From: Actinomadura sp. KC345
GTDB lineage: Bacteria; Actinomycetota; Actinomycetes; Streptosporangiales; Streptosporangiaceae
Assembly: GCF_004348515.1 (NCBI RefSeq)
Contig: NZ_SMKH01000046.1
Location: forward strand, 1-35,848
Length of the DNA: 35,848 nucleotides
Direction: 5' to 3'
The notes under the pieces were generated by a model. It ran no database searches. It was not told the origin of the DNA and saw nothing but the letters and a program-made list of their open reading frames with translations. Of this stretch, positions 16,240-23,577 are shown piece after piece (the first letter of the stretch is position 1; every line of letters begins with the position of its first letter). A program made the position numbers and the translations under genes.

Positions 16240-16629
16240 ATGCCACTGCAGGCAAGCGTCATCATGCTCGGCGTCAAGGACGTTGAGCGGGCCAAGAGGT
16301 TCTATGTCGAAGGGCTGGGGTGCGAGACCGACCAGGACCACCCCGGTTTCGTCAGGCTCAGCCTGGGCGACGGGTCGTCGAAGCTCGCGCTCTACGAATG
16401 GGACGCGGTGGCGCAGGACGCCGGCGTCTCCTCGGAGGGCTCCGGGTTCCGCGGCATCTCGCTGCACTTCATCACCGACTCCAGGGACGAGGCGGACGAG
16501 GTCGTGCGGGCCGCGGAGGCCGCCGGCGGCACCGTGGTCAAGGCGGCGGCCGCCGCTGAATGGGGCGGATACTCCGGCTACTTCGCCGACCCGGACGGCT
16601 ACCTGTGGAAGGTCGCCACCGCCTCCTGA
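16240..16629 (+). CDS. Small VOC-family (glyoxalase/bleomycin resistance-like) protein
   Basis: A 129-residue single-unit VOC protein: VIMLGVKDVERAKRFYVEGLG at the start (key positions G-V-x-D and FY.x.LG), a central SLHFITDSRDEADEVVRAAEAAGG (split helix) and the closing GYFADPDGYLWKVA. Proteins of this size act as dimers, either as metal enzymes or as drug-binding proteins. The usual first histidine is absent, so classic glyoxalase I activity is unlikely. The ATG at 16240 follows AGAAGGAG. It appears to be transcribed alone. Confidence 0.87.
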   Translation: MPLQASVIMLGVKDVERAKRFYVEGLGCETDQDHPGFVRLSLGDGSSKLALYEWDAVAQDAGVSSEGSGFRGISLHFITDSRDEADEVVRAAEAAGGTVVKAAAAAEWGGYSGYFADPDGYLWKVATAS

Positions 16630-16656
16630 CGCTGTCGATGTGCCCCGCCCTGCCGG

Positions 16657-16687
16657 TTGACCTCAAGTCAGGTTCAGAAATTAGCGT
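16657..16687 (+). promoter_or_regulatory. MerR/SoxR-like promoter of the LLM oxidoreductase gene
   Basis: A -35 TTGACC (16657-16662) and a -10 TAGCGT (16682-16687) are separated by 19 bp, the long spacing typical of promoters activated by MerR-family proteins. The spacer begins CCTCAAGT, identical to the left half of a SoxR box. Over 18 positions I count 13 matches to the SoxR palindrome. No MerR-type gene lies in the window, so the regulator would act in trans. Confidence 0.5.
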
Positions 16688-16725
16688 CGGTCCGTGAAGG
16701 AGACCATCACGGAAGGCGCTGACAC

Positions 16726-17556
16726 ATGACACGGCTCAACCTGGGACCCATCGGCCTGACCCTCGACGTGCGCGCCGACGGCGGCCACCTCGACGACGCG
16801 GTCATGCTGGAGAAGCTCGGCTACTCGGCGATCTGGATCGCCGGCGGCCAGTTGAAGACCCTGGACCCGCTCCGGGACGTCATCCGCGCGACCGAGACGA
16901 TCCCGGTCGGCAGCGCGATCATCCCGGCCCGGGTGCACGGGCCCGGGGACGTGGTCGAGTTGCGCCGCGACGTCGAGGCGACCGATCCGGGACGGCTGAT
17001 CACCGGCCTGGGCGGTGTGCACGGCGAGCGACCGCTGCGCACCATGAACGACTATCTCGACACCCTCGACGCCGCCGACCCGCCGGTCCCGGCCGATGCC
17101 CGCATGCTGTCGGCCCTGGGCCCGCGGATGATGGAGCTGTCCCGCGACCGCGCGTCCGGGGCGATCGCTCTGCTGGTGACCCCGGAGTTCACCGCGCAGG
17201 CCCGGCAGACCCTGGGCGACGAGGCGGCCCTGGTCGTGATGGAGTACGTCGTCCTCGAAAGCGATCCGGCGCGGGCGAGGGACGCCGCCCGCGAGCCCAT
17301 CGGGTTCCTGACGCAGGTCGGCGGCTATCCGCAGAACCTCCGCCGGATGGGCTTCTCCGACGAGGACATCGCGGAGACGAGCGACCACCTGCTCGACAAC
17401 GTGGTCGCGTGGGGCGACGCCGACGCCGTCGCCGCCCGCCTGAAGCGCCATCTCGACGCGGGCGCCGACCAGGTCGTGCTCTCCGTGCAGCCGGCGACCC
17501 CGGACGCCGTCCCGCACGAGCAGTGGCGCACCCTGGCCGGCGCCCTCATCGGCTGA
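16726..17556 (+). CDS. LLM-class F420-dependent oxidoreductase
   Basis: A 276-residue TIM-barrel flavin/F420 oxidoreductase of the luciferase-like family (TIGR03620 type). It opens with NLGPIGLTLDVRADG, then LEKLGYSAIWIAGG, SAIIPARVHGPGDVVE, GRLITGLGGVHG, and ends DAVAARLKRHLDAGADQVVLSV. Such proteins use F420 to reduce or oxidise small molecules, and they are abundant in actinomycetes. The substrate is unknown. The ATG at 16726 has GAAGG about 15 bases upstream, a rather weak site. The MerR-like promoter at 16657-16687 points to redox or xenobiotic induction (inference). Confidence 0.88.
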   Translation: MTRLNLGPIGLTLDVRADGGHLDDAVMLEKLGYSAIWIAGGQLKTLDPLRDVIRATETIPVGSAIIPARVHGPGDVVELRRDVEATDPGRLITGLGGVHGERPLRTMNDYLDTLDAADPPVPADARMLSALGPRMMELSRDRASGAIALLVTPEFTAQARQTLGDEAALVVMEYVVLESDPARARDAAREPIGFLTQVGGYPQNLRRMGFSDEDIAETSDHLLDNVVAWGDADAVAARLKRHLDAGADQVVLSVQPATPDAVPHEQWRTLAGALIG

Positions 17557-17615
17557 GCCGTCAGAACATCCCGTCCGAAGTTTCGGCCGGGTCGGGGACG
17601 CCCGCGGCCAGCGCA

Positions 17616-17652
17616 CGCGGGCGGCAGGGTGCGCGGGCGGCAGGGTGCGCGG
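17616..17652. repeat. Tandem 16-bp repeat in a convergent gap
   Basis: CGCGGGCGGCAGGGTG occurs twice back to back (17616-17631, 17632-17647), followed by a partial third copy. It lies between the ends of the LLM and SDR genes. It is probably replication slippage in GC-rich noncoding DNA. Confidence 0.7.
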
Positions 17653-17671
17653 TGATGACCATGACCGCGGG

Positions 17672-18427
17672 TCAGGCTTCCTCGGGGTCGCGGCCGAGGG
17701 CGTGGCGGCCGCCGTCCACGGGGAGGACGGCGCCGTTGACCAAGCTCGCCTCGGGCGAGAGCAGGTAGGCGACCGCGGCGGCCACCTCGTCCGGGCGGCC
17801 GACCCTGCCAACCGGGTGCAGCAGCCGCATCTCGTTCTCGATGCGCGCGGCCTCGGCGGGAGCCTGGCGGGCGAGGAGGTGCTCGTAGCGTTCCGTGGTG
17901 ATCGAGCCGAGCGCCACGGCGTTCGCCCGGATGCCGCGCGGGCCGTAGTCGACGGCCAGGGCGCGCGTGAGGCCCTCGGTCGCCGCCTTCGCCGTCGCGT
18001 ACGGCAGGGAGCCCCGCACCGGACGCTGCGCCTGGTGGGAGGAGACGTTGACGAGGGCGCCGCCCGTCCCGGCGTCCAGGAAGCGGCGGACGGCGGTCAT
18101 GCAGCCGACCACGGCGGGGTTGAGGTTGAGCGCGACCAGGTCCAGGAGTTCGTCCGCGGACGTGGTCTCCGGGTCGCGGAAGACGGCGGCGTTGTTGACC
18201 CAGCCCGCGAGGGTTCCCGCCTCCTGCGCCAGGTCGGCGGCCCGGTCCGCGACGCTCTGGTCGGCGGCACTGCCCACGACCGGGATCACGTCCGGACGGT
18301 CGCGCGCCCACTCGACCGCCGCCGGATCGAGTTCGATCACGACCACCGTGCCGCCGCCCGCCAGCCGTTCGACGATGGCCCGGCCGACGCCCCGGCCGCC
18401 GCCGGTCACGACATAGGACTGGCTCAT
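17672..18427 (-). CDS. Short-chain dehydrogenase/reductase (SDR)
   Basis: A 251-residue classical SDR. The cofactor motif TGGGRGVG lies at 8-15, NNAA at 78-81, and the catalytic S130, Y143 and K147 (LPYATAK) are all present. The C-terminus VNGAVLPVDGG is typical. An acidic residue after beta-2 (VVVIELDP) favours NAD. The ATG at 18427 follows GAGGGGG. It lies 22 bases after the ECF41 sigma factor gene on the same strand, and oxidoreductases are common partners of ECF41 factors, so it may be the target of that sigma factor (inference). Confidence 0.9.
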   Translation of the reverse strand: MSQSYVVTGGGRGVGRAIVERLAGGGTVVVIELDPAAVEWARDRPDVIPVVGSAADQSVADRAADLAQEAGTLAGWVNNAAVFRDPETTSADELLDLVALNLNPAVVGCMTAVRRFLDAGTGGALVNVSSHQAQRPVRGSLPYATAKAATEGLTRALAVDYGPRGIRANAVALGSITTERYEHLLARQAPAEAARIENEMRLLHPVGRVGRPDEVAAAVAYLLSPEASLVNGAVLPVDGGRHALGRDPEEA

Positions 18428-18449
18428 GGGTCCCCCTCGGTCTGAAAGG

Positions 18450-19385
18450 TCAGGTTCGCGTCCAGGGGCGGAGCTTCTCGGGGTTCCGGACGGCCCAGAT
18501 GCGCTTCACCCGGTCGCCTTCGAGGTCGAAGGCCACCACCACGACGGTGACGCCGTTCAGTTGGGCCACCAGTCCGGGCTGGCCGTTGACCGTGCGTTCC
18601 AGGATCGTCAGCGGTGCCCGGGAGGCGAGGTCGGCGAAGACGTGCGCGACCCGCTCGCCGCCTTCGATCGGATGGAGCAGGGCGGAGACGACGCCGCCGC
18701 CGTCGGCGATCACCGTGGCGTCGGGGTCGAGGAGGGCGATGAGGGCGTTGATGTCCTTGGCCTCCCACGCCTTCCTGAAGTCGCGGACGACCGCGGCCCG
18801 CCTGGTCGCCGGGGTCGCGGACGCCTGCGACGCGCGGATGCGGCGGCGGGCGGACGTGGCCAGCTGGCGGCATGCCGCCGGGCTGCGGCCGACGGTCTCG
18901 GCCACCTCGGCGAAGGGGTACCGGAAGACGTCGTGGAGGACGAACGCGACCCGCTCGGCCGGGGTCATCGACTCCAGGACGACGAGGAACGCCATGCTGA
19001 CCGACTCGTCGAGCGTGACGCGGTCGGCCGGGTCGGTCTCCAGCCGCCCGGTGTCCCACTCCGCGGGTTCGGGCAGCGGCTCGGGGATCCACTCCCCGAC
19101 GTAGCGCTCCCGCCGCGCCCGCGCCGACCTGAGCACGTCGAAGCAGATGCGGCTCGCGACCTTCGTCATCCAGGCGGCGGGTGAGCGGATCTCCTCCCGC
19201 TGCTCCCCGGACATGGCGTACCAGCGGGCATAGGTCTCCTGCACCACGTCTTCCGCCTCGGCGAGCGAGCCGAGCATCCGGTACGCGAGATTGATCAGCT
19301 GGCGCCGCTCACTCATGATCGTGTTCAGGTTCGAGTCCGGCGAGCCGTCCGCCCGCGGCGGGTCATGGTCGGGTCGGCTGGTCAT
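18450..19385 (-). CDS. ECF sigma factor of group ECF41 (SigJ-like) with C-terminal SnoaL-like domain
   Basis: A 311-residue sigma factor. Region 2 is seen at about 25-90 (LINLAYRMLGSLAEAEDVVQ, then RSPAAWMTKVASRICFDVLR) and region 4 at about 130-185 (MTPAERVAFVLHDVFRYPF, VAETVGRSPAACRQLASAR-like helix). The three ECF41 hallmarks are present in variant form: WIPEPL (99-104) in the linker, DGGG (228-231), and NPEKL (301-305) in the SnoaL-like tail that regulates activity in this group. No anti-sigma gene is needed or seen. The ATG at 19385 was preferred over an internal ATG at residue 24 because GAGGGAG lies upstream. Confidence 0.88.
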   Translation of the reverse strand: MTSRPDHDPPRADGSPDSNLNTIMSERRQLINLAYRMLGSLAEAEDVVQETYARWYAMSGEQREEIRSPAAWMTKVASRICFDVLRSARARRERYVGEWIPEPLPEPAEWDTGRLETDPADRVTLDESVSMAFLVVLESMTPAERVAFVLHDVFRYPFAEVAETVGRSPAACRQLATSARRRIRASQASATPATRRAAVVRDFRKAWEAKDINALIALLDPDATVIADGGGVVSALLHPIEGGERVAHVFADLASRAPLTILERTVNGQPGLVAQLNGVTVVVVAFDLEGDRVKRIWAVRNPEKLRPWTRT

Positions 19386-19555
19386 CGCGTCGGCTCCCTC
19401 GGTCGCTGCTGCCCTCACCCGTCCGACGAGACACCGCGCCGAAGCGTGAGGCCGCCGGCGTTTCCGAGGGACGGGCCCTCGAATCGCCGTCGTCCGCACC
19501 CCCTCATGGAGAACCTTATGAACATCGCCCTCTGATCCGTCCCGGACCCGCCCGG

Positions 19556-19561
19556 TAGACT
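19556..19561 (+). promoter_or_regulatory. Possible -10 element of the riboswitch-metE transcript
   Basis: TAGACT stands just upstream of the riboswitch core, which would put the transcript start at about 19567. A poor -35 (TGATCC, 19533-19538) lies 17 bp upstream. Confidence 0.35.
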
Positions 19562-19565
19562 CCGG

Positions 19566-19762
19566 GGTGCGGATGGTTCATCCGGGCCTGTGCGGGTCCG
19601 GGTGTCGTAAGAGGGAACCCGGTGCGAGTCCGGGACTGCCCCGCAGCGGTGAGCGGGAACGACCGCCGTCATCACGCACTGGGCCCCGCGGCCTGGGAAG
19701 CGACGGCCAGTAGGACGCCTCGGAGGACGAGGCGGCGCCCGCGAGTCCGAAGACCTGCCTCC
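19566..19762 (+). promoter_or_regulatory. Cobalamin (B12) riboswitch
   Basis: The conserved core is easy to read: AAGAGGGAACCCGGTGCGAG (19609-19628), GACTGCCCCGCAGCGGTGA (19634-19652), CTGGGAAGCGACGGCCAGTA (19693-19712) and the B12-box segment GCGAGTCCGAAGACCTGCC (19741-19759). It lies upstream of metE, the usual actinobacterial arrangement in which adenosylcobalamin turns off the B12-independent methionine synthase. Confidence 0.95.
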
Positions 19763-19816
19763 GCCCGCGTACCGGCCGGTACGCGGTGGGTCTGCGGCCT
19801 CGTGGGAAGGTCTGCG

Positions 19817-19865
19817 GCACGGGCGGGTGTCCGCCGTGCGCAGTCCCTTTCACGGGTCGCCCGTG
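19817..19865 (+). promoter_or_regulatory. Candidate expression-platform hairpins between riboswitch and metE
   Basis: Two hairpins lie between the aptamer and the ribosome site. The first is GCACGGGCGG/CCGCCGTGC (19817-19839, one bulge). The second is CACGGG-TCG-CCCGTG (19851-19865), ending 8 bases before the GAGGGAAG site. No U-tract follows, which favours control of translation rather than termination (inference). Confidence 0.5.
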
Positions 19866-19885
19866 GCACAGCGAGGGAAGCCGCC

Positions 19886-22141
19886 ATGAGCACGACGATC
19901 CTCGGATACCCCCGTATCGGGGCACGCCGGGAGCTGAAGTTCGCCACCGAGGACCACTGGGCGGGACGCGCCGGCGCCGACGCGCTCGCCGCGACGGGCC
20001 GGGAACTGCGCGCGACGGTCTGGAACGAGCTGCGCGACGCCGGGCTGGACGCGATCCCGTCGAACACGTTCTCCTTCTACGACCAGATGCTCGACACGAG
20101 CGTCCTGGTCGACGCCGTCCCGGACCGGTACCGGGGGCTGACCGGGTTCGACCGGTACTTCGCGATGGCGCGCGGCGTCCAGGACCTCCCGCCGCTCGAA
20201 ATGACCAAGTGGTTCGACACGAACTACCACTACATCGTCCCCGAGCTGGGGCCCGGCACCAGGTTCCGGCTGGCGGAGGGCGCGGCGGCCAAGCCGCTGG
20301 CCGAGTACCGCGAGGCCAGGGCGCTCGGGATCGAGACGCGGCCGGTGCTCGTCGGGCCGCTCACGTACCTGCTGCTGGCCAAGCCCTCGACGCCCGGGTT
20401 CCGGCCGCTCGACCTGCTCGACGGGCTCGTGGACGTGTACGCCGAGGTGCTGGAGCGGCTGGCCGGGGCCGGGGCCGCGTGGGTGCAGCTCGACGAGCCC
20501 GCCCTGGTCGCGGACCGGACCCACGAGGAGATCGGCGCGCTCGCCCGCGCCTACGCGCGGCTCGGGCGGCTGACCAGCAGGCCGCGCCTGATGGTCGGCA
20601 CGTACTTCGGGACGATCGGCACCGGCGCGCTGCGCACGCTGGCCGGCAGCCGGGTCGAGGCGGTCGGACTGGACTTCGTCGCCGGTCCCGGCAACCTCGA
20701 CGTCCTCGCCTCGGTCGGCGGGCTGCCGCGCAAGACGCTCGTGGCGGGCGTGGTGGACGGCCGCAACGTGTGGCGCGCCGACCGGCGCCGCGCCAAGGCC
20801 ACCTGCGCCGCGCTGCTGGGCCTCGTCGACCGGCTCGTGGTGGGCACGTCCTGCTCGCTGCTGCACGTCCCGATCGACCTGGACGCCGAGACGTCGCTGG
20901 CCCCGGACGTCCGGGGACGGCTCGCGTTCGCCCGGCAGAAGGTCGACGAGGTCGTCGCGCTCGGGCGGGCGCTGCGCGAGGACGCCCCGGACGCGGCCGA
21001 GGCGCTGGAGGCGTCCGCCGCCGAGGCGCCGGAGGCGGGGATCGACGAGGCCGTCCGCGAGCGGCTCGGGTCGATCGGCGACGCGCGCCGGGGCGACCGC
21101 GCCGTCCGGTTCGCCGCGCAGCGGGACGCGCTGGGCCTGCCCGAGCTGGCCACGACCACGATCGGCTCGTTCCCGCAGACCCCCGAGATCCGCCGGGCCC
21201 GCGCCGACCGCCGCGCCGGGCGCATCACCGAGGACGCCTACGAGCAGGCGATGAAGGACGAGATCGCCCGCGTCATCGCGCTCCAGGAGGACCTGGGCCT
21301 GGACGTCCTCGTCCACGGCGAGCCCGAGCGCAACGACATGGTGCAGTACTTCGCCGAGCAGCTCGACGGGTACGCGGCGACCGAGCACGGGTGGGTGCAG
21401 TCGTACGGGTCGCGCTACGTCCGGCCGCCGATCCTGCACAGCGACGTCGCGCGGCCCCGGCCGATGACCGTGGAGTGGGCGAGGCACGCGCAGTCGCTCA
21501 CGAGCAGGCCGGTCAAGGGGATGCTGACGGGCCCGGTCACGATGCTGGCCTGGTCCTTCGTCCGCGACGACCAGCCGCTCGCCGAGACCGCCCGCCAGGT
21601 CGCGCTGGCCCTGCGCGACGAGATCTCCGACCTGGAGGCGGCCGGGATCCGCGTCATCCAGGTGGACGAGCCCGCGCTGCGGGAGCTGCTGCCGCTGCGG
21701 GACGCCGACCGGCCCGCCTACCTGGACTGGGCGGTCGGCGCGTTCCGCCTCGCCACGTCGGGCGTCGCGGACACCACCCAGATCCACACGCACATGTGCT
21801 ACTCGGAGTTCGGCGAGATCATCGGCGCGATCGGGGCACTGGACGCCGACGTCACCAGCGTGGAGGCGGCCCGGTCGCACATGGAACTGGTCGGCGATCT
21901 GCGCGCCGCCGGGTACGAGAACGGCATCGGGCCGGGCGTGTGGGACATCCACTCCCCACGCGTCCCCGCGGCGGGCGAGATGGAGGAGAACCTGCGGCGC
22001 GCGTTGCGGGCCGTCGAGCCGGCGCGGCTGTGGGTCAACCCCGACTGCGGGCTGAAGACGCGCGCCTACCCGGAGACGGAGGCGTCGCTGCGGAACCTGG
22101 TCGTGGCGGCGCGCCGCGTCCGGGAGGATGTGACCGGCTGA
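19886..22141 (+). CDS. metE: Cobalamin-independent methionine synthase MetE
   Basis: A 751-residue enzyme that moves a methyl group from 5-methyltetrahydropteroyl-triglutamate to homocysteine in the cytoplasm. It has the normal two-barrel length. It starts [19 protein letters not shown]. The zinc ligands are visible as H636 and C638 ([10 protein letters not shown]) and C721 (NPDCGLKTR). [19 protein letters not shown] marks the start of the catalytic barrel. GAGGGAAG precedes the ATG at 19886. The cobalamin riboswitch upstream implies that the strain also has B12 and MetH and represses metE when B12 is available. Confidence 0.97.
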   Translation: MSTTILGYPRIGARRELKFATEDHWAGRAGADALAATGRELRATVWNELRDAGLDAIPSNTFSFYDQMLDTSVLVDAVPDRYRGLTGFDRYFAMARGVQDLPPLEMTKWFDTNYHYIVPELGPGTRFRLAEGAAAKPLAEYREARALGIETRPVLVGPLTYLLLAKPSTPGFRPLDLLDGLVDVYAEVLERLAGAGAAWVQLDEPALVADRTHEEIGALARAYARLGRLTSRPRLMVGTYFGTIGTGALRTLAGSRVEAVGLDFVAGPGNLDVLASVGGLPRKTLVAGVVDGRNVWRADRRRAKATCAALLGLVDRLVVGTSCSLLHVPIDLDAETSLAPDVRGRLAFARQKVDEVVALGRALREDAPDAAEALEASAAEAPEAGIDEAVRERLGSIGDARRGDRAVRFAAQRDALGLPELATTTIGSFPQTPEIRRARADRRAGRITEDAYEQAMKDEIARVIALQEDLGLDVLVHGEPERNDMVQYFAEQLDGYAATEHGWVQSYGSRYVRPPILHSDVARPRPMTVEWARHAQSLTSRPVKGMLTGPVTMLAWSFVRDDQPLAETARQVALALRDEISDLEAAGIRVIQVDEPALRELLPLRDADRPAYLDWAVGAFRLATSGVADTTQIHTHMCYSEFGEIIGAIGALDADVTSVEAARSHMELVGDLRAAGYENGIGPGVWDIHSPRVPAAGEMEENLRRALRAVEPARLWVNPDCGLKTRAYPETEASLRNLVVAARRVREDVTG

Positions 22142-22211
22142 CACCCGTGACCGGGTGAGAGCGCTGGAGACCCGCGTGGTCTGACCGTCCCCCCCGTACG
22201 GTCAGACCACG
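22142..22211. terminator. Bidirectional terminator hairpins after metE
   Basis: Right after the metE stop come CACCCG-TGAC-CGGGTG (22142-22157) and then a perfect 14-bp stem, CGTGGTCTGACCGT (22175-22188) and ACGGTCAGACCACG (22198-22211), with a 9-base loop. The right arm includes the stop and last codons of the convergent ATPase gene (stop at 22202-22204). There is no U-tract, which is usual in actinomycetes. Confidence 0.8.
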
Positions 22212-22987
22212 TGGAGGTCGTCCATCGGCTCGCAGAACTGGACGAGGCGTTCGCACACCTCGGTGATGTCGGTGACCGGAAGCTCCCCGGCCTCACCGCA
22301 GCGGGCGCGCCAGCGGAACGCCCCCTCTTCGCACCACACCGCCAGGTCGCCCTGGCCGGACAGGACGCAGTGGCCGGGTTCGTCGCGCAGCGCAAGGCGG
22401 TCGAGGCCGCGCTGGACGAGCAGTGAGCGAAGGACCCGCATCGCCTGCGCCCCGTCGGCCACCCGCCCGTGCCGGCGGCGGCGCGCGATGCGGGTGCGGG
22501 CGATCGGCAGGGCGAACCAGGTGGCCTTGCCGCGGACGGACGGTGAGCTGAGCCGGGACCGGGACGGATGGTATCCCCACCGGCCCTCGGTGAGGATGTC
22601 GATGATCTCCAGGCCCCGGCCGTGCTCGCGCATCCCGCCGGGGTCGTCCGGCCGCCCGCGCCACTCCCGCAGCGTGTCGAACGCCTTGACGACCAGCTCG
22701 TCGTGGCCTCGCCCGTCGCCGCGCTGGTAGACCCAGAGTTCGGCGCCGGAACACCCGGCGCCGGACGCGGCGTGCTGGAGCACGTTCGTGGCGAGCTCGC
22801 TGACCATGAGGGTGATGTCGTCGACGTCCTGGACGGACAGCCCGAGCGCCGGAAGCAGGCTCGCGACGTGGGCCCGCGCCGCCGGGGCGATGACCTCGTC
22901 CCCGGGCAGGGGAAGGGCCGCGCAGCCGCCGTTCTCCAGCCTCCAGGGAATGCCGCGCATACCGCGCACCGGTGCGGTCTCCATCAT
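22202..22987 (-). CDS. Anti-sigma-factor-type ATP-binding protein (HATPase_c, RsbW-like) with Cys-containing tail
   Basis: A 261-residue protein. Residues 25-165 form an RsbW/SpoIIAB-like GHKL ATPase: N-box SELATNVLQH (63-72) and G-box EHGRGLEIIDIL (about 120-131). Residues 170-261 are an extra domain with several cysteines (GHC, VWC, ARC, EVC, QFC) whose role I cannot assign. Such ATPases are standard members of WhiJ/AbaA-like clusters next to XRE and DUF397 genes, as here. The ATG at 22987 follows GAGGG by 7 bases. Upstream lie the shared 15-bp element (23071-23085) and repeats of TTCGCG. The last codons are part of the terminator hairpin. Confidence 0.85.
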   Translation of the reverse strand: MMETAPVRGMRGIPWRLENGGCAALPLPGDEVIAPAARAHVASLLPALGLSVQDVDDITLMVSELATNVLQHAASGAGCSGAELWVYQRGDGRGHDELVVKAFDTLREWRGRPDDPGGMREHGRGLEIIDILTEGRWGYHPSRSRLSSPSVRGKATWFALPIARTRIARRRRHGRVADGAQAMRVLRSLLVQRGLDRLALRDEPGHCVLSGQGDLAVWCEEGAFRWRARCGEAGELPVTDITEVCERLVQFCEPMDDLHVV

Positions 22988-23269
22988 GACGCCACCCTCA
23001 GAGTTCGCGGAGCCAAGTCACGATTCAGGCATTCGCGACATGAGACTCCATGGTTCGCGACTCGCTATGTGTGAATCACAGATCTCAGCTTCGCACATCC
23101 GGGCGGCGAAGACCCGCTACACGACCAAGGTTCTGCGCGCACCGTTGAGACGTTCAATGAATCCCCCACAAGGAGTACAAAACACAACCCGGCGGGGGGA
23201 TCTGAACGTGTACCGGCGGAGGCGAGACCGGCCGCTTCGGGCGCTGTAGCGTTGACGGCGCCTGAGAGA
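22988..23269. other. Regulatory gap upstream of the ATPase gene
   Basis: This gap (386 bases to 23373 including the hairpin annotated separately) holds no credible gene. It contains three TTCGCG sites (23004, 23032, 23054), the last two extended to TTCGCGAC 22 bp apart, and the TGTGAATCACA palindrome at 23070-23080. From about 23130 it is less GC-rich than the genes around it. I see no further structure between about 23100 and 23260. Confidence 0.6.
23070..23085 (-). promoter_or_regulatory. Copy 1 of the shared element TGTGAATCACAGATCT
   Basis: The perfect palindrome TGTGAATCACA (23070-23080) is followed by GATCT. It lies 83 bases upstream of the ATPase start. The 15 bases GTGAATCACAGATCT are identical at 24474-24488, upstream of the XRE gene, in the same orientation relative to its gene. 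Confidence 0.75.
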
Positions 23270-23328
23270 GGGCCGCACACACGAAGGTCCCCCAGGGGTG
23301 CAGCCCTGGGGGACCTGGTGTGCGGCCC
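23270..23328 (-). terminator. Long two-part hairpin after the XRE-DUF397 operon
   Basis: The inner stem of 13 bp, AGGTCCCCCAGGG (23285-23297) and CCCTGGGGGACCT (23304-23316), has a 6-base loop. It is enclosed by an outer 11-bp stem, GGGCCGCACAC (23270-23280) and GTGTGCGGCCC (23318-23328). It starts 45 bases downstream of the DUF397 stop and probably ends that leftward transcript. It lacks a U-tract. Confidence 0.8.
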
Positions 23329-23373
23329 GGTCAGACCTGTATGCGGGTCGGCCGGACCTGGTGAGGGGCCTGG

Positions 23374-23571
23374 TCAGCGGTCGTACCGGCCCGCCCGCAC
23401 ATCGTCGAGGAACGCGGCGAAGACGGTCCGGGGGACCACGTGCGCTCCGGCCTCGGGTGTCCTGCTGTCGCGCAGCCCGGTGGCCGTTTCGAGGTCGGCG
23501 ACCTCGACGCAGCCTCCGTTGCTGCTCGCACTCGCGGTGGCCTTGAACCACCGTGCCTGAGAGAGGTCCAT
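23374..23571 (-). CDS. DUF397 small protein (BldB/WhiJ-partner family)
   Basis: A 65-residue DUF397 protein: ARWFKATASASSNGGCVEVA, then GLRDSRTP, VVPRTVFAAFLDDVRAGRYD. The ATG at 23571 was chosen because GGAG lies 9 bases upstream, within the end of the XRE gene; a GTG at 23577 would also be possible. It directly follows the XRE stop (23578-23580), so the two are co-transcribed. In Streptomyces, small DUF397 proteins pair with WhiJ-type XRE regulators and affect development. Confidence 0.9.
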   Translation of the reverse strand: MDLSQARWFKATASASSNGGCVEVADLETATGLRDSRTPEAGAHVVPRTVFAAFLDDVRAGRYDR

Positions 23572-23577
23572 AAGCAC

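Noticed and set aside
17575..17586. CCGAA/TTCGG hairpin after the LLM gene as a terminator
   Set aside because: The stem is 5 bp with a 2-base loop and no U-tract, which is too weak to call.
17616..17652. The 16-bp tandem repeat as a CRISPR or integration site
   Set aside because: Only two full copies with no spacer, no cas, integrase or tRNA gene nearby. Slippage is enough to explain it.
19850..22144. A 764-codon minus-strand frame over metE
   Set aside because: Antisense shadow of an unmistakable MetE.
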